DNA from: Bacteroidota bacterium | Lineage (GTDB): Bacteria > Bacteroidota > Ignavibacteria > UBA10030 | Assembly: GCA_025455125.1 (NCBI GenBank) | Contig: JALONE010000012.1 | Coordinates: 1-10,481 of the forward strand | Direction: 5' to 3' | DNA length: 10,481 nucleotides | Part shown: in pieces, positions 1 to 5,820 of the stretch | How positions within the stretch are numbered: position 1 is the stretch's first letter | Layout: each line of letters begins with the position of its first letter | Notes under the pieces: generated by a model | What the model was told of the DNA's origin: nothing | The model's input: only the letters and a program-made list of their open reading frames with translations | Databases searched by the model: none | Position numbers and translations under genes: made by a program

Positions 1-468
1 GGTCTTGACGTCGATGCTGATCCCCTGACGCTTCAACTCGTCCTCGAAGTTCAGGAGAAGTGCCACCCGCTTGCCCATGTCGATCAGTTGCTGGGTCAGG
101 AATAGGTCCCGCTCGAGGTGGACGGAGTCGGCGATGTTCAGGACGACGTCTGCATTCAGAACGATATCCCGCGTGACATTCTCCTCTTCCGTCAGTGCGG
201 AGATTCCGTACACACCCGGTGAATCGAAGATGTCGAACGATTTGTATGTCCCCTTGGTCAGTTCAACGGTCGTACCGGGATAATTCGAAACGTCGACATA
301 GAGTCCGGACAGGTAATTGAAGATGAGAGACTTGCCGACGTTGGGATTCCCCACAAGAGCGACTTTCGAACGGAGAAGGCCGTTCTGTGCAACGATGGTA
401 TTCGAATGCGCGTGTTTCTCGACGTGCGATGGAGTCGCCGAGACGTCGGCGTCTGATTGTTCCGTCAT
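1..468 (-). CDS. feoB: Ferrous iron transport protein B, N-terminal G domain (partial)
   Basis: FeoB is the inner-membrane Fe(II) transporter whose cytosolic N-terminal GTPase domain controls uptake. Only the first 156 residues are in the window; the gene runs off its left edge. The reading starts MTEQSDADVS and reaches a G1/P-loop GNPNVGKS at residues 40-47. The FeoB-type switch YPGTTVE is at 63-69, G3 DSPG at 82-85 and the G4-type NFED at 140-143. The first ~34 residues before the G domain are a polar, His-containing extension (H15, H19, H21), longer than in FeoB proteins that begin directly at the G domain. The ATG overlaps the feoA stop in an ATGA arrangement, which indicates translational coupling and fixes the start. 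The membrane part, which would confirm function, is not visible. Identification is firm from the motifs and the feoA neighbour. Confidence 0.95.
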   Translation of the reverse strand, partial: MTEQSDADVSATPSHVEKHAHSNTIVAQNGLLRSKVALVGNPNVGKSLIFNYLSGLYVDVSNYPGTTVELTKGTYKSFDIFDSPGVYGISALTEEENVTRDIVLNADVVLNIADSVHLERDLFLTQQLIDMGKRVALLLNFEDELKRQGISIDVKT

Positions 469-698
469 TCGATTGTGACCATGATCTTCCGTGCGAGCGG
501 CGCCCCGAGGGCGATCTCCCGATGGTTCTTCTCGATTACGATGGTTCCGCCCGGAAGCCGCTCGACACACTTGACGAATTCGCCGTTCAGGATTCCAAGA
601 CGAACAAGCTGCATCCGGCTTCTGCCTTCAGGGATCTCGACGATATGTACGCGCTTTCCCTTGGGAACACTCTCCAAGGCTACGAGGCTTCGTGTCAA
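465..698 (-). CDS. feoA: Ferrous iron transport protein A (FeoA, SH3-like)
   Basis: FeoA is a small cytosolic SH3-like protein that works with FeoB in Fe(II) uptake. The 77-residue reading shows the family pattern: a start-proximal LESVPKGKRVHIV strand, then MQLVRLGILNGEFVKCV, then GGTIVIEKNHREIALG, and a hydrophobic end ARKIMVTIE. Length is normal for the family. The start is uncertain. The in-frame candidates near the expected N terminus are a TTG at 698 and a CTG at 707, no in-frame ATG lies between them and the upstream TGA, and no clear Shine-Dalgarno sequence is seen. The stop overlaps the feoB ATG by 4 bases, so the two form one operon, transcribed away from the dehydrogenase at 842. 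Iron-responsive control is usual for feo operons, but I found no convincing Fur box upstream. Confidence 0.9.
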   Translation of the reverse strand: MTRSLVALESVPKGKRVHIVEIPEGRSRMQLVRLGILNGEFVKCVERLPGGTIVIEKNHREIALGAPLARKIMVTIE

Positions 699-770
699 GG
701 CTGTCAGTTCTTTGTTCTCAATGAGTTTCCAACCATCTCAAAGTAGGAGAAGGGTCCTGCAAGTTCAATT

Positions 771-816
771 CCCTATTTATGGGGATGGGCGTTTTCGACG
801 AAAAACCCCTATTATG
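771..816. promoter_or_regulatory. Candidate operator: dyad flanked by direct repeats, in feoA/SDR divergent region
   Basis: A perfect inverted repeat TTTTCG-A-CGAAAA lies at 792-804. Two mismatched pairs farther out it continues as GGG (787-789) against CCC (807-809), giving a 23-base imperfect dyad centred on 798. The dyad is flanked by a near-identical pair, CCCTATTTATG (771-781) and CCCTATTATG (807-816). The right repeat contains TATTAT (810-815), a good -10 hexamer for the dehydrogenase gene, about 26 bases before its ATG. No good -35 hexamer is seen at normal spacing, which would fit activator-dependent transcription. The symmetry is seen directly; regulatory function and the identity of the regulator are inference. 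It does not resemble a Fur box. Confidence 0.4.
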
Positions 817-841
817 CAAGATCAACGAGGAAGGAGAAAGC

Positions 842-1600
842 ATGATCCAGCTGGACGGCAAGGTCGTTCTGATCACGGGCGGTTCACGCGGGATCGGCGC
901 CGCTTGTGCGGAACTGCTGGCGAAAGCAGGAGCCGACATCTCGCTCACTTATGTGGCCAATGCACGCGCTGCGAACGAGGTGAGGCGCACTGTGGAACGG
1001 ATCGGACGGCGCTGTATCACGATCAAATGCAATGTCGCGGTGGGACGACAAGTGGTGACCGCGGTCCGTCAGACCGTCCGGACCTTCGGGCGCATCGATG
1101 TGCTGGTGAACAACGCCGGCATTTGGAAGTACGGCGCCATCGGAACGATGACCGAGCGCCAGTGGGATGAGACGCTCGACGTGAACCTGAAGGGAACATT
1201 TCTCTTTTCGAATGCTGTTGTACCTGTTATGAGGAAGCAGGGCTCAGGAAAGATCATTAACATCGCGAGCACCGCGGGTCAGCGCGGCGAGCCGTTTCAT
1301 TCGCACTATGCGGCATCCAAAGGTGCGATGATCGCGTTCACAAAATCGATCGGACCGGAGCTCGCGCCGCACAAGATCGTCGTCAATTGCGTGGCGCCGG
1401 GATGGGTCGATACAGAGATGAGCGCAGAAGCCATCCATGACCCGGTGGAAGGACCTCAGATCAGCAAAATTATCCCGGCCGGCCGCGCCGCAAACCCGGA
1501 AGAGATCGCTGGGGCCGTCCTCTTCCTTGCATCGGAATTCTCGAACCATATGATCGGCTCCATCGTCAGCGTGAATGGAGGAAGTGTGTTGGCAAACTGA
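842..1600 (+). CDS. Short-chain dehydrogenase/reductase (FabG-like, classical SDR)
   Basis: This is a 252-residue classical SDR, an NAD(P)-dependent oxidoreductase with a Rossmann fold, normally a cytosolic tetramer. The cofactor motif TGGSRGIG is at residues 12-19 and NNAG at 90-93. The catalytic tetrad is complete: N115, S143, Y156 and K160 (YAASK). A PG-type motif (APGWVDTEM) and a C-terminal SIVSVNGG strand follow. Arg16 in the glycine-rich loop suggests NADPH preference. The usual Asp of the adenine-pocket DV motif reads NV (N64-V65). The ATG at 842 is chosen because GGAG lies just upstream (in AAGGAGAAAG, 831-840). A longer in-frame ATG at 779 lacks such a site and would add 21 residues that do not look like SDR. 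The substrate cannot be read: it may be a 3-oxoacyl-ACP reductase or a sugar/alcohol dehydrogenase. It is divergent from feoAB and ends 105 bases before copZ. Confidence 0.9.
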   Translation: MIQLDGKVVLITGGSRGIGAACAELLAKAGADISLTYVANARAANEVRRTVERIGRRCITIKCNVAVGRQVVTAVRQTVRTFGRIDVLVNNAGIWKYGAIGTMTERQWDETLDVNLKGTFLFSNAVVPVMRKQGSGKIINIASTAGQRGEPFHSHYAASKGAMIAFTKSIGPELAPHKIVVNCVAPGWVDTEMSAEAIHDPVEGPQISKIIPAGRAANPEEIAGAVLFLASEFSNHMIGSIVSVNGGSVLAN

Positions 1601-1606
1601 GTCTGT

Positions 1607-1694
1607 GAGCCAATAAGCCGTTGAGCCGATGAGCCTGGAGCCAAGAGCACAAATCACCCAATCACAAATCAAAGTTCATCATTCACCAATTGAC
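1607..1694. repeat. Degenerate 8-base-period microrepeats
   Basis: Between the SDR stop and copZ there is a run in which (G/A)AGCC recurs at 1607, 1615, 1623, 1631 and 1638, that is at steps of 8, 8, 8 and 7 bases with variable bases between. It is followed directly by an A/C-rich run of AATCAC- and TTCACC-like words, with a looser period near 8 bases, to about 1694. The periodicity is visible in the sequence. There is no dyad or T-tract, so it is not a terminator. The units are far too short and degenerate for CRISPR. It could be a remnant intergenic microrepeat family or a slippage-derived leader of the copper operon; function is unknown. Confidence 0.5.
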
Positions 1695-1705
1695 CCCCCC
1701 TCCCC

Positions 1706-1924
1706 ATGTCCTCTTCCAAAATTTTCACTCTCGCTGTATCTGGCATGTCCTGCAATCATTGCGTCATGCAGGTTAAGAAGGCCTTGTCCGCGATGACCGG
1801 CGTTCAGGTCGAAGATGTCCAGATTGGCTCCGCCAGGATCCGGATGGATGAATCGCTGGTCTCACGCGACGCTCTCGCCGCAGTCATCGAGAAGGCCGGT
1901 TATCAACTGACGTCCATCCAGTGA
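1706..1924 (+). CDS. copZ: CopZ-like heavy-metal-associated (HMA) copper chaperone
   Basis: A 72-residue single HMA domain. Such proteins bind Cu(I) in the cytosol through two cysteines and hand it to CopA ATPases. The metal site GMSCNHC (residues 13-19; ligands C16 and C19) sits in the loop after the first beta strand. The second half, with a helix ending ALAAVIEKAGYQL, completes the ferredoxin-like fold, and the length is typical. His18 within CxxC is common in CopZ/Atx1-like proteins. No Shine-Dalgarno sequence precedes the ATG; the leader there is a C-rich run. The stop codon overlaps the GTG of copA (GTGA), so the chaperone and its likely target ATPase are translationally coupled. Copper rather than another soft metal is inferred from the neighbouring CPC-type ATPase. 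Confidence 0.9.
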   Translation: MSSSKIFTLAVSGMSCNHCVMQVKKALSAMTGVQVEDVQIGSARIRMDESLVSRDALAAVIEKAGYQLTSIQ

Positions 1925-4182
1925 GCATCTCGCCGCACATACAAACCCTGGCGATTCCCGTTGAAGGAATGACGTGCGCCGCCTGTGTCGGCCGGGTGGA
2001 ACGCACGCTCGCCGGCGTTTCCGGAGTCTCCTCGGTTTCCGTGAACCTTGCGACAGAGAAGGTCATGCTCACGTACGATCCTGCCGCCACCGATCTTCCA
2101 GCGCTTGCCTCTGCGGTCGACGATGCCGGCTACAAGCTCCGTACAGACCTCGTTCCGCAAGGTCAAGGTGGGCGAACGAGTGCGACGGCCCCTGTCGAAA
2201 CGGGCGATTCGCTTCAGCAGAAAGCGGAACGGGAGTTGAAGCGATTCTTCCTCGGTGCGTTGGTCTTCACACTTCCCGTTATGTCGCTCAGCATGGCATA
2301 CATGTTCACCGCCACGCGGGATGCGTTGCCCGTGTCTGAACTCCAGATGAACCGCATTCTCCTTATCCTTACGTCGCCAGTGATACTCATTGCGGGGAGG
2401 CGATTCTTCATCCCTGCGTGGAAACTCGCCCGGCACGGTTCGGCGGACATGAACACGCTGATCACGATCGGCACAGGTTCGGCGTTTCTGTACAGTGCAT
2501 TTGCCTCGCTCTTTCCTGAATGGACTCCCTCCGAGGTCTCACCACCGCATGTATACTTCGATACGGCTGCGACGATCATCACGCTGGTTCTGATGGGAAA
2601 GCTTCTCGAAGCCCGTGCAAAGCGTCGCACGGCGGATGCGATCCGGCTTCTTGTCGCGCTTCAGCCGGATCACGCGCGCGTACGGCGAGACGGTCAAGAG
2701 ATCGATGTCCCCATCGCAGAACTGCATCCCGGCGAGATCGTTATCATTCGTTCCGGCGAGCGGCTACCGGTGGATGGCGTGGTGCTTGGGGGACAAAGCA
2801 CCGTCGATGAATCAGCGATCACCGGCGAAAGCCTCCCCGTCGAAAAGACGAGCGGCGATGCCGTGACCGGCGGTACGGTGAATCAGCACGGGACGCTTGA
2901 GATCCGCGCGACGGCGGTGGGAACACAGACTGTGATGTCGCGGATCATCGCGCTGGTCGAGCAGGCGCAGGGATCAAAAACGGAGATCCAGCGTGTCGCC
3001 GATAAGATCGCCGGCGTCTTCGTCCCCATCGTGATCAGCATCGCACTGGTCACGTTTCTCGGTTGGGCATTCTTCTCCCAACAAGGGCTGTCCCTGGCGC
3101 TGATGAACTTCATCGCCGTCCTTGTGATCGCCTGTCCCTGTGCGATGGGATTGGCCACACCTGCCGCTGTCATGGTTGGGACCGGTCGCGGCGCTTCGAT
3201 GGGTATCCTGATTCGAAACGCAGAAAGTCTTGAGCGCATGCATCGCGTGCGTACGGTGGTCTTCGACAAAACCGGAACGCTCACCAAAGGAAAGCTCTCT
3301 GTGGAGCATGTTTTACCTCTCGGAGCATTCTCCACCGAACAACTCCTGCGCCTCGCAGCGTCGGCCGAGTGCCGATCAGAGCATCCGCTCGCTCAGGCGA
3401 TCGTCCGGCATGCGGAAGCCATCGGTCTTGAACTCGCCTCGCCGGATTCGTTCGAGGAATTACCGGGTGCGGGAGTTCGAGCCCGAGTCGAGGGGATATC
3501 CGTGTTCGCGGGAAACCTCCGGCAAATGCTTGCCGATCCAACCGCTCCCGGAGAAGCCCGTGAACTGGGGGAGAGTCTCGCCCGTCAGGGGAGATCTGTT
3601 GTTGCGATCGGTGTTGAAGGCGTTTGGAAGGGTTTCATTTCTCTGGCGGATACACTTCGTCCCGAATCCCGCGAGGTCGTCGCCTCTCTTCATCGCCTCG
3701 GGATTGAGACGTGCTTGCTTACTGGCGACAATGCTGTCACTGCAAACGCGATCGCTAAAGAGGTCGGAATCTCCAACGTGGTTGCCGGAGTGTTCCCAGA
3801 CCGCAAGGCGGATGAAGTGAAGCGCCTTCAGAAGAAGGAGGGATTGGTCGCCATGGTCGGAGACGGCGTCAATGATGCCCCGGCCCTTGCTGTCGCCGAC
3901 ATTAGCATCGCAATGGGGTCGGGCTCGGATATCGCGATGGAGGCGGCAGACATCACCTTAATGAAATCAGATCTTGAACATGTTCTGCTGGCGTTCAAGC
4001 TATCGCGGAAAACGATCAGAACGATCAAACAGAACCTGTTTTGGGCGTTTTTCTACAATTCTGTGGGTATTCCGTTGGCGTCTTTTTCACTCCTAAATCC
4101 CATGCTGGCTGCTGGGGCGATGGCCTTCAGCTCGGTCAGCGTTCTGTCGAATTCACTCCGTTTGCGCCATTCTTCTCTCTGA
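1921..4182 (+). CDS. copA: Cu(I)-exporting P1B-type ATPase
   Basis: A 753-residue inner-membrane ATPase that drives Cu(I) out of the cytosol. In order there is one N-terminal HMA domain with GMTCAAC (residues 16-22), then four membrane helices around 109-128, 146-160, 179-200 and 212-230. The actuator follows with TGES (301-304), then helix 5 (about 363-385) and helix 6 carrying the metal-site CPC (405-407). The P-domain has DKTGT with phosphorylated Asp449, the N-domain has SEHP (486-489), and the hinge GDGVND is at 647-652. The last two helices carry YN (712-713) and MAFSS (734-738), the intramembrane signature of the Cu(I) subgroup (P1B-1). All catalytic residues are present, so it should be active. 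The start is GTG at 1921, overlapping the copZ stop. Silver may also be a substrate. No CsoR or CueR operator was recognised upstream. Confidence 0.95.
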   Translation: MSISPHIQTLAIPVEGMTCAACVGRVERTLAGVSGVSSVSVNLATEKVMLTYDPAATDLPALASAVDDAGYKLRTDLVPQGQGGRTSATAPVETGDSLQQKAERELKRFFLGALVFTLPVMSLSMAYMFTATRDALPVSELQMNRILLILTSPVILIAGRRFFIPAWKLARHGSADMNTLITIGTGSAFLYSAFASLFPEWTPSEVSPPHVYFDTAATIITLVLMGKLLEARAKRRTADAIRLLVALQPDHARVRRDGQEIDVPIAELHPGEIVIIRSGERLPVDGVVLGGQSTVDESAITGESLPVEKTSGDAVTGGTVNQHGTLEIRATAVGTQTVMSRIIALVEQAQGSKTEIQRVADKIAGVFVPIVISIALVTFLGWAFFSQQGLSLALMNFIAVLVIACPCAMGLATPAAVMVGTGRGASMGILIRNAESLERMHRVRTVVFDKTGTLTKGKLSVEHVLPLGAFSTEQLLRLAASAECRSEHPLAQAIVRHAEAIGLELASPDSFEELPGAGVRARVEGISVFAGNLRQMLADPTAPGEARELGESLARQGRSVVAIGVEGVWKGFISLADTLRPESREVVASLHRLGIETCLLTGDNAVTANAIAKEVGISNVVAGVFPDRKADEVKRLQKKEGLVAMVGDGVNDAPALAVADISIAMGSGSDIAMEAADITLMKSDLEHVLLAFKLSRKTIRTIKQNLFWAFFYNSVGIPLASFSLLNPMLAAGAMAFSSVSVLSNSLRLRHSSL

Positions 4183-4305
4183 CCATCTTTCAATCCCCCA
4201 TTTCATTCGATTTTCGCAAATCCTGTTTTGCTTCTTCATCTTTTTCTTTATATTTCCCCTGTATCGCTTTACGCCTGAACGAATTGACAACGAGCAGGGT
4301 GCGAA
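4183..4305 (+). promoter_or_regulatory. Intergenic region with weak terminator and weak promoter candidates
   Basis: The 123-base gap after copA is T-rich. It contains a small hairpin, GCAAA (4216-4220) pairing with TTTGC (4227-4231) across a 6-base loop, followed by a T-rich but interrupted tract. A TATATT (4249-4254) lies about 50 bases before the next ATG, but its best upstream partner, TTGCTT (4228-4233), is only 15 bases away. Either could end copA transcription or start the DHS-like gene; neither is strong. Confidence 0.25.
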
Positions 4306-5409
4306 ATGCGCCGAATGAGCAAATATCTCAGTGGAAAGAAGATCGATCCGCGACCCATCAAGAAGAATATTGGTGTCGTCGAGTTGCTCGAGCAGCATTT
4401 TCAAGCATACAATGCCGCTCGTCTTCGCGAAGCAGCGCAACTATTTGCTGAGAAAATGCTGAATCCGAACGTCACCATCGGGATGAGTCTCACCGGGGCT
4501 CTTACTCCCGCAGGACTAGGCGGATCATGCATCGTCCCTTTGATGAAGGCGGGTTTCGTTGACTGGATCGTGAGCACCGGGGCAAATCTCTATCACGACA
4601 CGCATTTCGCCATCGGCCATTCGCTCCACCGCGGCTCACCGTTCATTGATGACCGGCTCCTTCGAAAGGAAGCTGTAATCCGCATTTATGACATTCTCTT
4701 CGACTATGAAGTTCTGCTCGACACCGACGATTTCTTCCGCACGGTGATACAGGCCCCCGAATTTCAGAAGGAAATGAGCACAGCGGAGTTCCACTTTAGG
4801 ATGGGGAAATACATCGCTGAGCGTGAACGAAAGTTGAAACTGCCGTTTAGCAGTCTCCTTGGCACTGCCTATCGTTGTGGTGTTCCTGTCTACACGTCGT
4901 CCCCCGGCGACAGCTCCATCGGGATGAACGTTGCCGCGATGCAACTCTATGGAAATCGGCTCCGGTTCGACACTCTTGCCGATGTCAACGAAACCGCGGC
5001 GATCGTGCTCGAAGCGAAGCGTTCCAGAGGTTCCAGCGGTGTCCTGATCTTTGGCGGCGGCTCGCCCAAGAACTTCATGCTTCAAACCGAACCACAGATC
5101 CAGGAAGTCCTCCAAATCGACGAAAAAGGGCACGACTATTTCGTTCAGATCACAGATGCCCGGCCCGACACGGGAGGACTTTCAGGTGCAACACCGTCAG
5201 AGGCAGTGAGCTGGGGAAAGATCGATCCCGACAAGCTCCCCGACACCGTGGTTGCGTATGTTGATTCAACCGTGGCGATGCCGATTCTGGTTTCATACGC
5301 CCTCGCGAAACGCAAACCGCGCGCGCTCAAGAAGCTGTACCATCGCCGCGAGGAACTCGTCGCCCGGCTGAAAAAAGAAGCGGACAAGATCTATCTCAAG
5401 AAGAAATAA
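4306..5409 (+). CDS. Bacterial deoxyhypusine synthase-like protein (possible homospermidine synthase)
   Basis: A 367-residue member of the deoxyhypusine synthase (DHS) family. Eukaryotic and archaeal DHS transfer an aminobutyl group from spermidine, using NAD, to a lysine of eIF5A. Bacteria have EF-P rather than eIF5A, so this homologue probably acts on a small amine, as plant homospermidine synthase (which evolved from DHS) does. Family features seen are GMSLTGALTPAGLG (59-72), VSTGANLYHD (89-98), CGVPVYTSSPGDSSIG and the catalytic segment SEAVSWGKI, with the enzyme-intermediate lysine at K305. E299 and W303 match conserved active-site positions of DHS. The TGAN-YHD loop differs from the usual eukaryotic form. 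An ATG at 4315 is an alternative start. It is followed 48 bases later by the Hc1-like gene. Fold assignment is strong; the exact substrate is inference. Confidence 0.88.
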   Translation: MRRMSKYLSGKKIDPRPIKKNIGVVELLEQHFQAYNAARLREAAQLFAEKMLNPNVTIGMSLTGALTPAGLGGSCIVPLMKAGFVDWIVSTGANLYHDTHFAIGHSLHRGSPFIDDRLLRKEAVIRIYDILFDYEVLLDTDDFFRTVIQAPEFQKEMSTAEFHFRMGKYIAERERKLKLPFSSLLGTAYRCGVPVYTSSPGDSSIGMNVAAMQLYGNRLRFDTLADVNETAAIVLEAKRSRGSSGVLIFGGGSPKNFMLQTEPQIQEVLQIDEKGHDYFVQITDARPDTGGLSGATPSEAVSWGKIDPDKLPDTVVAYVDSTVAMPILVSYALAKRKPRALKKLYHRREELVARLKKEADKIYLKKK

Positions 5410-5457
5410 CCACCCCATCGAAACCGATTCATGTTCATTCATTGAAAGGACGTCGCA

Positions 5458-5673
5458 ATGGACCGATTCCAGGAACTCGTCGACCTTGTTCAGACCTTCA
5501 AGGGAGACTTCGACAAGTTCTATCTGAAACAGAACAAGTCCGCCGGTGTGCGCTTGCGGAAGCATATGGCGCAGCTGAAGCGGAAAGCGCAGGAGATCCG
5601 CAACGAAGTCCAAGACATCAAGGCGAAGATGGGCGACGATGCGGGGAAGGGTCCTGAGACGCCGACCGCCTAG
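5458..5673 (+). CDS. Histone H1-like Hc1-family small DNA-binding protein
   Basis: A 71-residue, mostly helical, highly charged protein resembling the Hc1/histone H1-like family that is common in Bacteroidota and related phyla (chlamydial Hc1 condenses DNA). The visible pattern is an N-terminal amphipathic helix (MDRFQELVDLVQTFKGDF), a central NKSAGVRLRKHM segment, and a basic helix LKRKAQEIRNEVQDIKAK. It lacks the long Lys/Ala-rich tail of classical Hc1 and instead ends in a short acidic/Pro-Thr tail (GDDAGKGPETPTA). A good ribosome-binding site, AAAGGA, lies upstream and supports the ATG at 5458. The gene starts 48 bases after the DHS-like gene with no clear terminator between, so co-transcription is likely. 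A nucleoid or polyamine-linked role is inferred, not shown. Confidence 0.8.
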   Translation: MDRFQELVDLVQTFKGDFDKFYLKQNKSAGVRLRKHMAQLKRKAQEIRNEVQDIKAKMGDDAGKGPETPTA

Positions 5674-5699
5674 GGCTCTCGCTCCATACAACACTGTTC

Positions 5700-5731
5700 C
5701 GCCTGCGTCTCGTTTGGCTGGGGCGCAGGCG
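5700..5731 (+). terminator. Candidate transcription terminator after Hc1-like gene
   Basis: An 8-base perfect stem, CGCCTGCG (5700-5707) with CGCAGGCG (5724-5731), closes a 16-base loop 27 bases after the Hc1-like stop. The following tract TTCTCTATCTCTC is pyrimidine-rich but not a clean T-run, so termination may be weak. It is well placed to end the DHS-Hc1 unit before the glycosidase gene. Confidence 0.5.
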
Positions 5732-5820
5732 TTCTCTATCTCTCCACTGTTCGCGTCGGGTTCCTTTCCCCCCTGCTTGGAACATCCTGACCGGCGCGAC
5801 CGCATTTGTCCGGATCGCCC

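Noticed and set aside
779..841. Upstream in-frame ATG for the SDR gene
   Set aside because: It would add 21 residues before the Rossmann fold and has no ribosome-binding site. The ATG at 842 has GGAG just upstream.
720..841. Fur box upstream of feoA
   Set aside because: No stretch approaches the GATAAT-type 19-base palindrome. The dyad present is of a different kind.
457..1170. Plus-strand 237-residue open frame over feoA and the SDR start
   Set aside because: It is Arg/Ser-rich shadow text overlapping two well-supported genes on both strands.
1607..1694. Possible CRISPR array or terminator
   Set aside because: Repeat words are 5 bases with 3-base gaps, far below CRISPR unit size, and no dyad or T-tract exists.
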